The notes under the pieces are model-generated. The model ran no database searches and was not told the origin of the DNA. It saw only the letters and a program-made list of their open reading frames with translations. DNA of 64,000 nt, taken from positions 162,092 to 226,091 of the forward strand of contig NZ_KQ969038.1 in NCBI RefSeq assembly GCF_001578705.1. Reading direction: 5' to 3'. Source of the DNA: Streptococcus oralis (lineage in GTDB: Bacteria; Bacillota; Bacilli; Lactobacillales; Streptococcaceae). Within the stretch, counting starts at the first letter, position 1. Each line of letters starts with the position of its first letter. Of the stretch, positions 17,277 to 29,950 are shown one piece after another. The translations under genes were made by a program, and so were the position numbers.

Positions 17277-20200
17277 TTAAAACAACTCATCAAACAAACT
17301 CAACTGGTTATCCTCTGGCATATTGCCGAGAATCCCCATTTCATCCATCTTTTCAACCAAGGTTGATGAAAGTCCACCGCGTTTGCGCAGTTCTGTCTTA
17401 GAGAGGAACTCACCCTCTTCACGCGCACGCACCAACTGCTTAGCAACGTTCTCTCCCAGACCATCCATTGCTACAAATGGCGGAATGAGGGTATCCCCAT
17501 CAATGAGGAACTCTGTCGCCTGACTACGGTAGAGGTCTAATTTCCCAAATTTGAAACCACGTTCCCACATTTCATTGACAATCTCAAGAGTTGTATAGAG
17601 ATCAATTTCCACATTAGAGGCTTCGTTATTCTTGCGTTTTTCAGAAATTTCTTCCATTCTGCGCTTGATAGCATCCAAGCCCGCTCCCATGGTCTTGATA
17701 TCAAAAGCCTTAGCACGAATGGAGAAGTAAGCACAGTAGTAATAAATCGGATGGTGAACCTTGAAGTAGGCTACACGCAAGGCCATCATAACGTAGGCTG
17801 CCGCATGGGCTTTAGGGAACATGTACTTAATTTTCCCACAGGACTCGATATACCACTCTGGGACCTTATTGGCCTTCATAGCTTCGATATAGCCATTTCG
17901 CTCCTCTTCAGAAATCTTGAGCCACAAGCCTTTACGCACCCGTTCCATGATGGTAAAGGCCATCTTAGGTTCAAGACCAGCATGCATGAGGTAAACCATG
18001 ATGTCGTCCCGACAACCGATAACAGTTGATAGGTCCGCAATCCCTTGTTTAATTAAATCTTGGGCATTTCCCAACCAGACATCGGTACCGTGGGACAGTC
18101 CAGACAGCTGAAGCAACTCCGCAAAAGTCGTCGGATGCGTCTCATCTACCATCCCACGTACAAAGTTAGTTCCAAACTCTGGAATTCCCAGCATGCCCGT
18201 CGGTGTTCCAATTTGCTCAGGCGTCACCCCTAAAACTTCCGTTCCAGAAAAGAGAGCCATAACGCTTTCATCATCCATGGGAATTTCATTAGGGTCAATA
18301 CCAGACAAGTCCTGCAATTTTCGAATCATGGTCGGATCATCATGACCCAGCACATCGAGTTTGAGGACGTTCTCATCGATATCGTGGAAGTTAAAGTGAG
18401 TTGTTTGCCATTCAGCCGTCACGTCATCTGCTGGATACTGGACAGGCGTAAAATCATAGACATCCATGTAGTTAGGAATAACAACGATTCCTCCCGGGTG
18501 TTGTCCTGTTGTCCGCTTGACACCAGCCGCACCCTGAGCGAGGCGTTCCACCTCTGCATCACGATAAAACTTCCCATAGTCCCTCTCGTAGCCCTTGACA
18601 AAGCCATAAGCAGTCTTAGCAGCAACTGTACCAACCGTTCCTGCGCGAAAGGCATACTCCGAACCAAAGATATCACGCACATCCAAGTGGGCGCTAGGCT
18701 GGTCTTCTCCCGAGAAGTTCAAGTCAATATCGGGAACCTTGTCTCCATCAAAACCAAGGAAGGTTTCAAACGGAATATCCTGCCCATTTTTGCTGAGTTT
18801 ATGACCACACTTTGGACAATCCTTATTAGGCATATCAAAACCTGAACCGTAAGAACCATCCGTGATAAATTCACTGTACTGACACTGACCACAGACATAG
18901 TGAGGGGAGAGAGGATTGACCTCCGTAATCCCGATCATGGTCGCAACGAAACTGGAACCGACAGATCCACGAGAACCCACCAAGTAGCCCCGTTCATTGG
19001 AACGTTGTACCAGCATCTGGGAAGCCAGGTAAATCACGGCAAATCCATTCCCCAGAATGGAAGTCAATTCTTTTTCAATCCGCAAATCAACGATATCTGG
19101 CAGCGGATTTCCATAAATCTCAAAAGCTTTCTTATAGGTTAACTCAGCGACCGTTTCTTCAGCCTTGTCGATGAAAGGCGTGTACAAGTCACCCTTAACA
19201 ACCTCAACAGACTCAAATATTTCTGTCAAGGCATTGGTATTTTCAATAACCAGTTTACGAGCCAGTTCCTCTCCCAAGAAGGCAAATTCATCCAACATCT
19301 CATTAGTTGTTCGAAAATGAGCTTTGGGAAGTGGAGCTGGTTGGGCATGTTCGCCGTGACCGATGGTTCGGTTAATCATAGCCCCCTGTCCCAAACTACG
19401 GACGATGATTTCACGGTAAATCTCTTCTTCCGGTTCGATATAGTGGACATTTCCCGTAGCTAGAACAGGCTTGTCAAGACGGTCCCCAACCTCTATCAAA
19501 CTCTTGATAATAGTCTGGAGTTCCTCCATATCCTTGACCTGCTCCTTGGCAATCAAGGGAGCATAGATAGCTGGTGGCATGACCTCGATAAAGTCATAAT
19601 ACTTGGCCACTTCAACCGCCGCGTCCACACCTTGGGAAACGACTGCGTCAAAAACTTCCCCCTCGGAGCAAGCCGATCCTAAAATCAAGCCCTCCCGATG
19701 GGCATCTAGAACTGTTCTGGGAATCCGTGGCACCCCTTCAAAGTACTTGGTATTGGACAAAGAAACCAGCTTAAAGATATTTTTTAGACCTACTTGATTC
19801 TTGACATAAATGGTCGCATGCTTGATCCGAGCTTTTTTATAAGAGTCTGGACTAATCAAATCAATGTTTAGTCTAGCTAGATCGGTCACACCATGTTTTT
19901 CTGCCACCTCTTTGATAAAGATAAAGAGCAGGCGACCGGTAGCTTCCGCATCGTAGTTGGCCATGTGGTGGTGTTCCAGTGCCACACCAAAACGCTTGGT
20001 CAAAGGTCCCAAACCATGGCGTTTATACTCAGGATAGAGATTTCTAGCAAACTCGAGCGTATCGATGACTGGCTGGCTAATCGTAGGCAGACCATGACGC
20101 TCATAGTTGGCATTCATAAAGCCAACGTCAAAAGTGGCATTGTGGGCAACTAAGACCGTATCCTTACAGAATTCTTGGAATTCTTGCAAAACTTGTTCCA

Positions 20201-21668
20201 GTGGTTTGGCATTTTTGACATGATCATCTGTAATACCTGTCAACTCAGTAGTAAAGGCAGATAAGGGATGCCCAGGATTGATAAATTCATCAAATTCGGC
20301 AATAACATTTCCCTTGTACATCTTAGAGGCCGCAACCTGAATCAAGTCATTATAGATGGCTGAAAGTCCCGTCGTTTCCACGTCAAAAACCACGTAGATT
20401 GCTTCTGACAAGTCCATTTCCACTTCGTTATAAACGATAGGAACGCGGTCTTCAACGATATTGGCTTCCATTCCATAGATTAGCTGAATTCCAGCTTTCT
20501 CAGCTGCCTTATAGCCATGTGGGAAGGACTGGACATTCCCATGGTCCGTGATAGCAACCGCCTTGTGTCCCCACTTAGCAGCTGTCTCAACGATTTTTTC
20601 TACCTCTGGCAGAGCATCCATGGTCGACATGTTAGTATGAGCATGAAACTCAACCCGACGCTCACCTTCTGGCATCAAATCCTTCCGCTCATAGTGAACA
20701 ACTTCCTGCACATCCTGCACGTTCATGGTCAAATCTCGTGTAAAGTTATTCATCTCTACATTTCCACGAACACGGAGCCAAGAATTTTTCTTGATGAGGT
20801 CAAATTTCTGAGCCTCTTCCTCATTTTTAACCCATTTTTGCATTGAGAAGCTTGAACTATAGTCCGTCATTTTAAAGTTGATCAAAACACGACCCGTTCT
20901 GGTCACTTTTTGCTCGACATCAAAGACTACCCCTTCAAAGACCAAACGATTTTCCTCAGTTGTCACGTCAATCATCTGGGTAACTTCTGCCTTATCTAGT
21001 TTTGGCTTGGCTGCAGCCTTTTTAGCCTGAAAATCAAAGACTGGCTTCTCTTCTACTGGAGGAGGAGCCATTTGTTCTAGTTGTTCCATAGCACGCAAAG
21101 CCTCTTCATTGGCAGCCTGGACGATTTGTTCATTCTCCGTATAGAAGGCTTCCTCCTGCTCTTGTGTAAGGGCATCATTCTTTTCTATTTGGCATACAAA
21201 GGCTGGGAAACCAAACTTTTCAAGTTGCTTTGCTAGATTAGGAAGATGATTCTTCTTAAAGTGTTCCTTATCAATCGCCTCTGAACCTTCAATAAAGAGC
21301 TGATTTCCTTCCGCACGAACTTGCAGATTCTGATAAAGAGACTTAAACCCTTGGCTAGCACATGGACCTTCAGAAAAAGCCTCCTTATAGTAAGCCTGCA
21401 AAAGTTCATTTGAAAACTCTTGCGAGAGAACCTTGATTTCGAAAACAGCTCGATTCCCTGTCTTAGAAAATTCTTCACTAAGCCCTTTCTTTAACTCCAA
21501 AAAGATTTCAATCGGTAAAATATTAGAAAATACAAAATGAAATTCCCAAATCTTACTAATTTTATGAACCACAACACGCTCAATTCTGGCATCAACAAGA
21601 GCAGGATCCCGTCTCAATTGATCAGAGATTCCTAGTTGATTCATTAAAATTTCAAACTTACTTGACAT
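17277..21668 (-). CDS. polC: DNA polymerase III alpha subunit, Gram-positive PolC type
   Basis: Replicative polymerase with built-in proofreading, 1463 residues, the standard PolC length. In order: N-terminal domain, OB fold (about 230-320), PHP domain starting [19 protein letters not shown], an inserted DEDD exonuclease starting [20 protein letters not shown] with [11 protein letters not shown], the rest of PHP, then the C-family polymerase core with the zinc-binding CGQCQYSEF...CPKCGH and PDIDLNFSG. The start at 21668 ([13 protein letters not shown]) has a GAGGA ribosome site. It is transcribed alone, convergent with the NACHT gene. Confidence 0.97.
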   Translation of the reverse strand: MSSKFEILMNQLGISDQLRRDPALVDARIERVVVHKISKIWEFHFVFSNILPIEIFLELKKGLSEEFSKTGNRAVFEIKVLSQEFSNELLQAYYKEAFSEGPCASQGFKSLYQNLQVRAEGNQLFIEGSEAIDKEHFKKNHLPNLAKQLEKFGFPAFVCQIEKNDALTQEQEEAFYTENEQIVQAANEEALRAMEQLEQMAPPPVEEKPVFDFQAKKAAAKPKLDKAEVTQMIDVTTEENRLVFEGVVFDVEQKVTRTGRVLINFKMTDYSSSFSMQKWVKNEEEAQKFDLIKKNSWLRVRGNVEMNNFTRDLTMNVQDVQEVVHYERKDLMPEGERRVEFHAHTNMSTMDALPEVEKIVETAAKWGHKAVAITDHGNVQSFPHGYKAAEKAGIQLIYGMEANIVEDRVPIVYNEVEMDLSEAIYVVFDVETTGLSAIYNDLIQVAASKMYKGNVIAEFDEFINPGHPLSAFTTELTGITDDHVKNAKPLEQVLQEFQEFCKDTVLVAHNATFDVGFMNANYERHGLPTISQPVIDTLEFARNLYPEYKRHGLGPLTKRFGVALEHHHMANYDAEATGRLLFIFIKEVAEKHGVTDLARLNIDLISPDSYKKARIKHATIYVKNQVGLKNIFKLVSLSNTKYFEGVPRIPRTVLDAHREGLILGSACSEGEVFDAVVSQGVDAAVEVAKYYDFIEVMPPAIYAPLIAKEQVKDMEELQTIIKSLIEVGDRLDKPVLATGNVHYIEPEEEIYREIIVRSLGQGAMINRTIGHGEHAQPAPLPKAHFRTTNEMLDEFAFLGEELARKLVIENTNALTEIFESVEVVKGDLYTPFIDKAEETVAELTYKKAFEIYGNPLPDIVDLRIEKELTSILGNGFAVIYLASQMLVQRSNERGYLVGSRGSVGSSFVATMIGITEVNPLSPHYVCGQCQYSEFITDGSYGSGFDMPNKDCPKCGHKLSKNGQDIPFETFLGFDGDKVPDIDLNFSGEDQPSAHLDVRDIFGSEYAFRAGTVGTVAAKTAYGFVKGYERDYGKFYRDAEVERLAQGAAGVKRTTGQHPGGIVVIPNYMDVYDFTPVQYPADDVTAEWQTTHFNFHDIDENVLKLDVLGHDDPTMIRKLQDLSGIDPNEIPMDDESVMALFSGTEVLGVTPEQIGTPTGMLGIPEFGTNFVRGMVDETHPTTFAELLQLSGLSHGTDVWLGNAQDLIKQGIADLSTVIGCRDDIMVYLMHAGLEPKMAFTIMERVRKGLWLKISEEERNGYIEAMKANKVPEWYIESCGKIKYMFPKAHAAAYVMMALRVAYFKVHHPIYYYCAYFSIRAKAFDIKTMGAGLDAIKRRMEEISEKRKNNEASNVEIDLYTTLEIVNEMWERGFKFGKLDLYRSQATEFLIDGDTLIPPFVAMDGLGENVAKQLVRAREEGEFLSKTELRKRGGLSSTLVEKMDEMGILGNMPEDNQLSLFDELF

Positions 21669-21810
21669 TCATTTTCCTCACATTATTCTCTTACTATTTT
21701 ACCATAATTAAAGAAAATATATAGTCAGTACCATCTCCCTTGCGACTTAGATGGAAAGATTTTATCATACTTGTGGTAGATAAAACTATACTGATCCGTA
21801 GTCACATATT

Positions 21811-21840
21811 AAAAAGTGAGATGAACTTCATCTCACTTTT
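21811..21840 (-). terminator. Terminator of the GH1 glycosidase gene
   Basis: AAAAGTGAGATGAA / TTCATCTCACTTTT stem with T runs on both sides, a few bases beyond the glycosidase stop. Confidence 0.85.
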
Positions 21841-21844
21841 ATTT

Positions 21845-23224
21845 TTAAAATCCATTATGGTCGCTAAGCTCTTTGAACCAGTGGCCTGATTTCTTAAGGC
21901 GGCGTTCTTGCGTTTCCAAGTCAAGCTCAACTAGACCATAGCGGTTTTTATAGCTATTGAGCCATGACCAACAATCAATAAAGGTCCAGATTAAGTAACC
22001 TTTACAGTTAGCACCATCTTCAATGGCACGATGGAGTTCACGCAGATGCCCTTTGACAAAGTCAATACGATAGTCGTCCTGAATCATGCCATTCTCACGG
22101 AACTTGTCTTCACCTTCAACCCCCATACCATTCTCTGTCAGCATCCACTCAATATTACCATAATTTTCCTTGATATTTTGGGCAATATCATAAATCCCTT
22201 GCTCATAGATTTCCCAACCGCGGTGAGGGTTGATTTTACGTCCAGGCATAACATAAGGCTCGTAAAAATGTTCTGGCAAGAGCGGACTGTCTGGATGCTT
22301 GGCAAAACGTGGCGCCATGACACGCAAAGGTTGGTAATAGTTGACTCCAAGAAAGTCCACTGTATGGTCACGAATAAGTTCTAACTCTTCAACAGTGTAC
22401 TCTGGCAGCAAATCATGCTCAGACAAGATTTTCACTAACTCTTCTGGATAAGCCCCCAAGACAGACGGATCTAGGAAAGATTGAGCTTGAAAGAGATCGG
22501 CAATGCGAGCGGCCTTGACATCTGCGGGATGCTGGCTACGTGGGTAGGCTGGTGTCAAGTTGAGAACAATCCCAATCTTAGAATCAGGCAAAACTTCATG
22601 ACAGGCCTTAACCGCAAGACTACTAGCCAGTTGTGTGTGATAGGCAACCTTAACCGCAGCTTTGGCATCCACCTTGTGAGGATAGTGGGCATCATAGAAA
22701 TAGCCAAACTCTACGGGGACAATGGGCTCGTTAAAGGTAATCCATTGGTCTACCAAGTCACCGTAAGTCTCAAAACAAAAACGAGCATAGTCTTCATAGG
22801 CTGAGACAGTCGCCTTATTTTCCCAACCATCCCCAGTTTCTTGAAGGGCAAAAGGAAGGTCAAAGTGATAGAGATTGACTAGAAGACGGATTCCCTTAGC
22901 CTTAATGGCTTCAAATACCTGACGGTAGAAAGACACCCCTTGAGGATTGACCTCTCCACGGCCCTGTGGAAAAACGCGAGACCACTGGATAGAAGTGCGG
23001 AAGGCTGTATGGCCAGTCTCTACCAAAAGCTCAATATCCTTCTCCCAGTTCTCGTAAAAAGTCGATGTTTTGTCAGGTCCAATCCCATTGTAGTAGCGAT
23101 TGGGCTCCACCTGATACCAATAATCCCAGAGATTATCTCCTTTACCATCACCAAGCACTCGTCCTTCTGTCTGTGGTCCAGAAGTGGAGGAACCCCAAAC
23201 AAAATCCTTTGGAAATTTTAGCAT
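21845..23224 (-). CDS. Glycoside hydrolase family 1 (6-phospho-beta-glucosidase/galactosidase type)
   Basis: Cytoplasmic beta-glycosidase, 459 residues. The acid/base Glu lies in QWITFNEPIVP and the nucleophile Glu in WMLTENGMGVEGE, with the family N-terminus FPKDFVWGSSTSGPQTEG. GH1 enzymes of streptococci mostly split PTS-imported phosphorylated disaccharides, but no PTS gene is adjacent, so a phospho-substrate is inference from family habit. It is a single gene with its own terminator, between proS and polC, the same place as in pneumococcus. Confidence 0.88.
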   Translation of the reverse strand: MLKFPKDFVWGSSTSGPQTEGRVLGDGKGDNLWDYWYQVEPNRYYNGIGPDKTSTFYENWEKDIELLVETGHTAFRTSIQWSRVFPQGRGEVNPQGVSFYRQVFEAIKAKGIRLLVNLYHFDLPFALQETGDGWENKATVSAYEDYARFCFETYGDLVDQWITFNEPIVPVEFGYFYDAHYPHKVDAKAAVKVAYHTQLASSLAVKACHEVLPDSKIGIVLNLTPAYPRSQHPADVKAARIADLFQAQSFLDPSVLGAYPEELVKILSEHDLLPEYTVEELELIRDHTVDFLGVNYYQPLRVMAPRFAKHPDSPLLPEHFYEPYVMPGRKINPHRGWEIYEQGIYDIAQNIKENYGNIEWMLTENGMGVEGEDKFRENGMIQDDYRIDFVKGHLRELHRAIEDGANCKGYLIWTFIDCWSWLNSYKNRYGLVELDLETQERRLKKSGHWFKELSDHNGF

Positions 23225-23263
23225 AGCTTTACCTCTTCATTTACTCATTTCCCCCATTATACA

Positions 23264-23306
23264 GAAAAAACAAGGTAAAAACTAGTTACATTTTTGCCTT
23301 GTTTTT
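23264..23306 (-). terminator. Terminator of the uppS-cdsA-rseP-proS operon
   Basis: AAAAACAAGG and CCTTGTTTTT arms, extended by inner A5/T5, with a T run on the minus strand. Confidence 0.85.
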
Positions 23307-23322
23307 CTTCTGATTATAGTTT

Positions 23323-25188
<1,866 letters not shown>

Positions 25189-25192
25189 TTAT

Positions 25193-26449
25193 CTAAAAGA
25201 AGAGTCGCATAATGTCATTCCAGGTCACAGCTAGCATCAAGACAACCATGATAACTACACCAGCCATGGTGACATAGGTTTCAATTTCTTGTTTAAGGGG
25301 TTTCCGGCGGATAGCCTCTAGGATATTGAGCACAATCTTTCCACCATCCAAAGCCGGGATCGGAATCAAATTAAAAATCCCGATATTGATGGAAATCATG
25401 GCTAGGAAGTAGAGGACATTCTCAATTCCATTTTTGGCAGCATCGCTACTTGCCTTAAAGATGGCAACGGGGCCACCGAGTTTGTTCAAGTCAGGATGGA
25501 AAATCAAGTTTTTCAGAGCCGAAAGGATACGGAGCCCCGAGTCAGCAGCTGTCGTAAATCCACCAACAAACATGGATAGAAAGTCTGACTTGACCCCCGG
25601 TTGAACCCCGAGAATATAGCGTCCTTGATTCTCTTCTGGAGTCATAGTAACTTGTTTTTCGCTACCATTTTCAGAAATGGTCACATCCAAGGTCGGGGCA
25701 GTCTTATCCTTGGTATCTGCTTCCACAGCCTGGGTCAAATCTTGCCAATTCTTAACTTCATGCGAGCCGACCTTGGTGATTTGAGCTGTCTCAGCTACGC
25801 CCACCTTAGCCAAAGCTCCCTCTGGCATGACATGAAAGATATTGGTCTGAGTGTCTCTAACACCACCCTGCAAAAAGATCAGGACCCAAAAAACAACAAC
25901 ACCTAAGATAAAGTTATTCATGGGACCTGCAAAGTTGGTGATGAGCTTACCCCAGATAGAAGCATTTTGATACTGTACATCCAGAGGAGCGATGCGTACT
26001 TCGGTTCCGTCTGCCTCAACAACTGTTGCATCGTGATCCACTGCAAAGGTCTTTTCTTCTTCCAAGACCAAGCCTTTAATGAAGAGCTTGTCTTCAAAGT
26101 CAAACTGGGTTACCTGCATCGGGAGAGCTGTTTGATCCAGTTTCTTCCCAGATAGATTGATCCGTTTGACCTTACCATCGTCGGCAAGTGTTAAACTGAC
26201 TGGGGTTCCAGTCTTGATCTCCGTCGCATCATCACCCCAACCAGCCATACGAACATACCCTCCTAAAGGAAGGATCCGAATGGTATAAGCAGTGCCATCC
26301 TTACCGATATGGGCAAAAATCTTGGGGCCCATACCAATAGCAAATTCACGAACTAGAATGCCTGATTTCTTGGCAAAATAAAAATGTCCAAACTCATGCA
26401 CCACCACGATAATCCCAAAAACCAGGATAAAGGTTAGCAATCCAATCAT
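25193..26449 (-). CDS. rseP: Site-2 intramembrane metalloprotease RseP/Eep
   Basis: Membrane zinc protease of 418 residues that cuts transmembrane segments of signal peptides and anti-sigma factors; in streptococci and enterococci the homologue Eep matures peptide pheromones. The zinc motif HEFGH is at residues 18-22 in the first helix. The second motif [11 protein letters not shown] lies near the C-terminus. A PDZ domain sits between them ([20 protein letters not shown]). Within the uppS-cdsA-rseP-proS operon, 15 bp before proS. Confidence 0.95.
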   Translation of the reverse strand: MIGLLTFILVFGIIVVVHEFGHFYFAKKSGILVREFAIGMGPKIFAHIGKDGTAYTIRILPLGGYVRMAGWGDDATEIKTGTPVSLTLADDGKVKRINLSGKKLDQTALPMQVTQFDFEDKLFIKGLVLEEEKTFAVDHDATVVEADGTEVRIAPLDVQYQNASIWGKLITNFAGPMNNFILGVVVFWVLIFLQGGVRDTQTNIFHVMPEGALAKVGVAETAQITKVGSHEVKNWQDLTQAVEADTKDKTAPTLDVTISENGSEKQVTMTPEENQGRYILGVQPGVKSDFLSMFVGGFTTAADSGLRILSALKNLIFHPDLNKLGGPVAIFKASSDAAKNGIENVLYFLAMISINIGIFNLIPIPALDGGKIVLNILEAIRRKPLKQEIETYVTMAGVVIMVVLMLAVTWNDIMRLFF

Positions 26450-26464
26450 TCAATATTCCTTTCT

Positions 26465-27268
26465 TTAAAACAGGCCAAACAAGTGCATGATAGGAAATAC
26501 AACTAGCATACTGTCAAAACGATCCAACACACCGCCATGTCCAGGGATAAATTTGCCAGAATCCTTGACACCGAAATGGCGTTTCATGGCACTCTCAATC
26601 AAGTCACCAAACTGACCCGCCACACTGAAGAAGACGGCAAAGAGGCTCATTCTATAAATCCCATAAGGGAGAGCAACTGTGCTATCTACTAGCATGAAGA
26701 TTGCTGTTACCAGTACCGCACCTAGAATCCCACCGATAAAGCCCTCAATACTCTTATTAGGAGAAACTCTTGGTGCCAACTTATGCTTCCCAAAATTCAT
26801 CCCTATCAGGTAAGCCGCACTATCTGTCGCCCAAACGATAAAGAGGGCCAGAAGCACCTTGTCAAAACCTGCCACCCGAGCATCTAGTAAGGCATTAAAA
26901 CCAAAACCAACATAAAAGCTCACAGCAATTGGAAAGGCAGCATCTTCAATCGTATAGCTTTTACTGAAAACAGTCGTCCCTAGCATTATTGTAATCAGAA
27001 CACTATAGGCAACCACATTCCCATCAACTGGCAAAAAAGTTAGATAATTTTCTAAGGGGATTGTGAGGGCAAATGTCGCAAAGAGGGACAAGGCGCCCTC
27101 GATGGTGATGGTCTTTAGCCCCTTCATCTGCAAGAGTTCATGGACAGCCAGCATGGCTAACAAACCAATCCCTACCTGCAACAAGAGTCCTCCCACAAAC
27201 AAAATGGGAAGGAAAATAGCCAGGGCCAATCCAGCAAACAATGTTCTCTTTTGTAAATCTTGGGTCAT
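26465..27268 (-). CDS. cdsA: Phosphatidate cytidylyltransferase
   Basis: Makes CDP-diacylglycerol from phosphatidic acid and CTP, the entry to phosphatidylglycerol and cardiolipin synthesis. 267 residues with about eight membrane helices and the CDS signature near the C-terminus: SAMKRHFGVKDSGKFIPGHGG followed by VLDRFDS. It is cotranscribed between uppS (8 bp upstream) and rseP, the conserved order of Firmicutes, linking lipid-carrier and phospholipid production. Confidence 0.96.
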   Translation of the reverse strand: MTQDLQKRTLFAGLALAIFLPILFVGGLLLQVGIGLLAMLAVHELLQMKGLKTITIEGALSLFATFALTIPLENYLTFLPVDGNVVAYSVLITIMLGTTVFSKSYTIEDAAFPIAVSFYVGFGFNALLDARVAGFDKVLLALFIVWATDSAAYLIGMNFGKHKLAPRVSPNKSIEGFIGGILGAVLVTAIFMLVDSTVALPYGIYRMSLFAVFFSVAGQFGDLIESAMKRHFGVKDSGKFIPGHGGVLDRFDSMLVVFPIMHLFGLF

Positions 27269-27276
27269 ATCTTCTC

Positions 27277-28035
27277 CTAAACTCCTCCAAAACGGCGATT
27301 GCGACGATTATAGGCCGTAATAGCCTCCTGCAAAGAGGTCTCATCAAAATCAGGCCACAAGGTATCCGTAAAGTAAAGCTCGCTATAGGCTGCTTGCCAT
27401 GGCAAGAAATTACTCAAACGCAACTCACCACTCGTACGGATAATCAAATCAGGATCTCGCAAATCCTTTGGCAGGCGTTGTGTGAAAAGATAATCCCCTA
27501 TCATATCTTCTGTAATATCACCAGGATTGATTTTGGCATCTAGAACCTCCTGAGCCAAGCTCTTAAAAGCCTGCGTAATTTCAGCACGACCACCATAGTT
27601 AAGCGCAAAATTGAGAATCAATCCTGTATTGTTCTTGGTCAATTCCTCTGCTTTTTTCAAAGCTTCAAAGGTCGGCTTAGGTAGGCGATCTGTCTCCCCA
27701 ATCATCTGAATCTTAACGTTATTTGCATGTAATTCCGGGACGTAGTTGTCATAAAACTCGACTGGCAAGTTCATGATAAACTTGACCTCTTGATCTGGGC
27801 GTGTCCAATTTTCCGTTGAAAAGGCATAAACCGTGATGACCTTAACTCCCATCTTGTTAGCTGCCTTGGTTACCTTTTGGAGGGCTTCCATTCCCGCCTT
27901 ATGACCAAAAACCCGTGGTTGCATCCGTTTTTTAGCCCAACGACCATTCCCATCCATGATGATGCCAATATGAGCAGGAACCTGTGTTGGAACCTCGACT
28001 TCTACAGCTTTATCTTTCTTAAAAAATCCAAACAT
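27277..28035 (-). CDS. uppS: Undecaprenyl diphosphate synthase (cis-prenyltransferase)
   Basis: Condenses isopentenyl diphosphate units onto farnesyl diphosphate to give the C55 lipid carrier for peptidoglycan, teichoic acid and capsule. The first catalytic motif is IGIIMDGNGRWAKKR with the Asp in MDGNGRWA, then GHKAG and FSTENWTRP, and the C-terminal DLIIRTSGELRLSNFLPWQ. About 252 residues. I chose the ATG at 28035 (MFGFFKK) rather than an upstream TTG at 28053. First gene of the operon with cdsA, rseP and proS. A csRNA gene ends 90 bp upstream. Confidence 0.95.
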   Translation of the reverse strand: MFGFFKKDKAVEVEVPTQVPAHIGIIMDGNGRWAKKRMQPRVFGHKAGMEALQKVTKAANKMGVKVITVYAFSTENWTRPDQEVKFIMNLPVEFYDNYVPELHANNVKIQMIGETDRLPKPTFEALKKAEELTKNNTGLILNFALNYGGRAEITQAFKSLAQEVLDAKINPGDITEDMIGDYLFTQRLPKDLRDPDLIIRTSGELRLSNFLPWQAAYSELYFTDTLWPDFDETSLQEAITAYNRRNRRFGGV

Positions 28036-28125
28036 GTTCTTATTCCTATTCAAAAATCTATCGTTTCATTATACCATATTTCCCTATTTTCTTCTATTGC
28101 TAAGTTATTAGCTCTCCGTAAAGAC

Positions 28126-28218
28126 AAAAATTAAGCCGCCTAATTGGGCGACTTAGTTTTATAGGGAGATTATTATGAAAAAGTTTTAGGAGTTTAAGTT
28201 AAGTTTCTCTTAACTTAT
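28126..28218 (-). ncRNA. CiaR-controlled small RNA (csRNA family), copy A
   Basis: About 93 nt from the expected start (7 nt after the -10) to the T run of its terminator. It contains the csRNA core with anti-Shine-Dalgarno runs: a TAAACTCCT stretch and CATAATAATCTCCCT. It ends in a hairpin TAAGTCGCC/GGCGGCTTA plus T5. In S. pneumoniae such RNAs pair with the translation start of targets such as competence and transporter mRNAs. It is the most diverged copy of the five here. Confidence 0.82.
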
Positions 28219-28224
28219 GAACTT

Positions 28225-28257
28225 AGTATACACCTCCTAGCTTAAATTTTTCTTAAG
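28225..28257 (-). promoter_or_regulatory. CiaR-box promoter of csRNA copy A
   Basis: On the minus strand CTTAAG-N5-TTTAAG (28241-28257), 10 nt, then TATACT (28225-28230). The same 10-nt spacing is found at all five csRNA promoters in the window. Confidence 0.82.
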
Positions 28258-28282
28258 TTTTTTGAGAAATGAAAAATCTAAA

Positions 28283-28340
28283 ATAAGATTGCCCACTTGA
28301 GTGTACGAAAAGTACCTCAAATCATCTCAAATAGCCAATC
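28283..28340. other. Hairpin region after the ABC transporter operon
   Basis: AGATTG...CAATCT outer arms enclose a tighter stem TTGAGTGTAC-GAAAA-GTACCTCAA. On the minus strand it is followed by a loose T-rich run. It probably acts as the weak terminator of the seven-gene operon that ends at 28451. No gene is seen between 28260 and 28450. Confidence 0.45.
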
Positions 28341-28450
28341 TAAGTCTAAAACCTAGCTTTTTCTGAAAGTCATTTCAAGCTGACACCTTTTCCCATAGTT
28401 TATAGATTGGAACTTTGCTTCATAAGTTTCTTTCATAATGCACTTATCTA

Positions 28451-29215
28451 TCAAATCATATATTCTACACTGTAGGTGGCATCTGATAAGATACGAGCTA
28501 GGAACTGCTTGGTTCGTTCTTCTTGTGGACGACTAAAGAAATCATGCGGATTATTCTCCTCTACGATACGGCCTCCATCCATGAAAATAACGTGGTTAGC
28601 GACATCCCTAGCAAATCCCATCTCATGCGTGACGACCACCATGGTCACACCTTCTCCCGCCAACTGTTTCAGAACATCCAAAACATCTCCAACCAACTCA
28701 GGGTCCAGTGCAGATGTTGGTTCATCCAACAAAATCACCTCGGGCTTGACGGCAATAGCACGCGCAATTCCTATTCGTTGTTGTTGCCCACCAGAAAGCT
28801 GGGAAGGGTAGTAGTCTTTGTAGGCCAGTAAACCAACTTTTTCCAAGGCAGATTCTGCACGTTTGACCGCTTCTTCCTTGGGAACTTTACGAGCCACGAT
28901 TAGGCCTTCTAGAATATTTTCCAGAGCAGTTTTATTCGCAAAGAGATTGTAGTGTTGGAAAACAAAGGCTGTTTTTTGGCGAATTTCTAGAATGTCTTTC
29001 TTGCTTAATTTGGCTAAGTCATAGGTCTTTCCTGCCAAAGTCAAACGACCACTGTCAGCTTTTTCTAAGTGGTTGAGACAACGGAGAAAGGTCGTTTTCC
29101 CCGAACCTGATGGTCCTAAAATAACGACGACATCCCCTTGGTTGACCTGAAGATTGACATCCTCTAGTACCTGCCTCTCACCAAATGTTTTTGCGATATG
29201 TTCTACTTGTAACAT
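28451..29215 (-). CDS. Polar amino acid ABC transporter, ATP-binding protein
   Basis: Cytoplasmic ATPase of a polar amino acid importer (PAAT family), 254 residues. Walker [10 protein letters not shown] at about 34-42, Q-loop [10 protein letters not shown], signature [14 protein letters not shown] and Walker [18 protein letters not shown] are all intact, with the switch His in [14 protein letters not shown]. It belongs with the two permeases and binding protein directly upstream (9 bp to the nearest). Last gene of the operon that begins with the UroD-fold proteins. The amino acid carried is not evident; cystine, glutamine or methyl-derived amino acids are possible. Confidence 0.92.
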   Translation of the reverse strand: MLQVEHIAKTFGERQVLEDVNLQVNQGDVVVILGPSGSGKTTFLRCLNHLEKADSGRLTLAGKTYDLAKLSKKDILEIRQKTAFVFQHYNLFANKTALENILEGLIVARKVPKEEAVKRAESALEKVGLLAYKDYYPSQLSGGQQQRIGIARAIAVKPEVILLDEPTSALDPELVGDVLDVLKQLAGEGVTMVVVTHEMGFARDVANHVIFMDGGRIVEENNPHDFFSRPQEERTKQFLARILSDATYSVEYMI

Positions 29216-29224
29216 CCTGTCCTC

Positions 29225-29947
29225 CTATACAAAACGCGCGCTAGATGCTTCTGTTCTCTTTTCTTTTTTCACATAGCCTTTCTCCAGTAGGGAGAAGCTC
29301 CACTGAATCAAACCACAGATCAAAATATACTGCAAAAAGATCACAAAATAAGACTCAAAATACTGGTAACCGTAGGACGCTTCTACACGAGCAATAGCAG
29401 TAATATCCTTGATAGTCATGACAAAGACCAGGGAAGTCCCTTTGACGATATTGATTACCAGATTGGCCAGGTTAGGTAAGGCTGAGCGCAGAGCTTGAGG
29501 AAAAACAATCCTTAAATAGGCCTGGGTCGTAGTCAACCCAATCGCATGCGCCGCCTCTAGTTGTCCCTTGTCCACCGTCAAGATAGCTGATCGCAAAATC
29601 TCCGATAAACTCCCGACTGTCATCAAACTATAAATGATAAAGGCATAGTAGAGAGGATCAAGCTTGAAAATATCAAAGTCGCTTCCTATGCTTTTGAAAA
29701 ATTGATTCAGCAAACTTGGAAACAAACTATAAAAGAAGAGGATCAATAAAATCGGAGGAGTCGCTCGGATAAAAGCCAGATAGACCAGAGAAAAACTCCT
29801 CACCCCTCGAATCTTGTGGATCTGCCCCAAGGCTAAAAATAGAGCCGGTAAAAAGCTTAAGACCATAGCCACAATCATGATAATCAAGGTGATTGGCACA
29901 CCCTTCAAGGTCTCCAGAAAGGTCTTTACAATATAGTCTATATCCAT
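29225..29947 (-). CDS. Polar amino acid ABC transporter, permease 2
   Basis: Membrane permease of the HisMQ type, 240 residues with five predicted helices. The EAA loop that contacts the ATPase reads EAAHAIGLTTTQAYLRIVFPQALRSALPNL, and the conserved LVFIRATPP-type N-terminal stretch is present (LAFIRATPPILLILFFYS). It pairs with the preceding permease as a heterodimer. 3 bp separate the two permease genes and 9 bp separate it from the ATPase gene, so all are cotranslated. Confidence 0.92.
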   Translation of the reverse strand: MDIDYIVKTFLETLKGVPITLIIMIVAMVLSFLPALFLALGQIHKIRGVRSFSLVYLAFIRATPPILLILFFYSLFPSLLNQFFKSIGSDFDIFKLDPLYYAFIIYSLMTVGSLSEILRSAILTVDKGQLEAAHAIGLTTTQAYLRIVFPQALRSALPNLANLVINIVKGTSLVFVMTIKDITAIARVEASYGYQYFESYFVIFLQYILICGLIQWSFSLLEKGYVKKEKRTEASSARFV

Positions 29948-29950
29948 TTC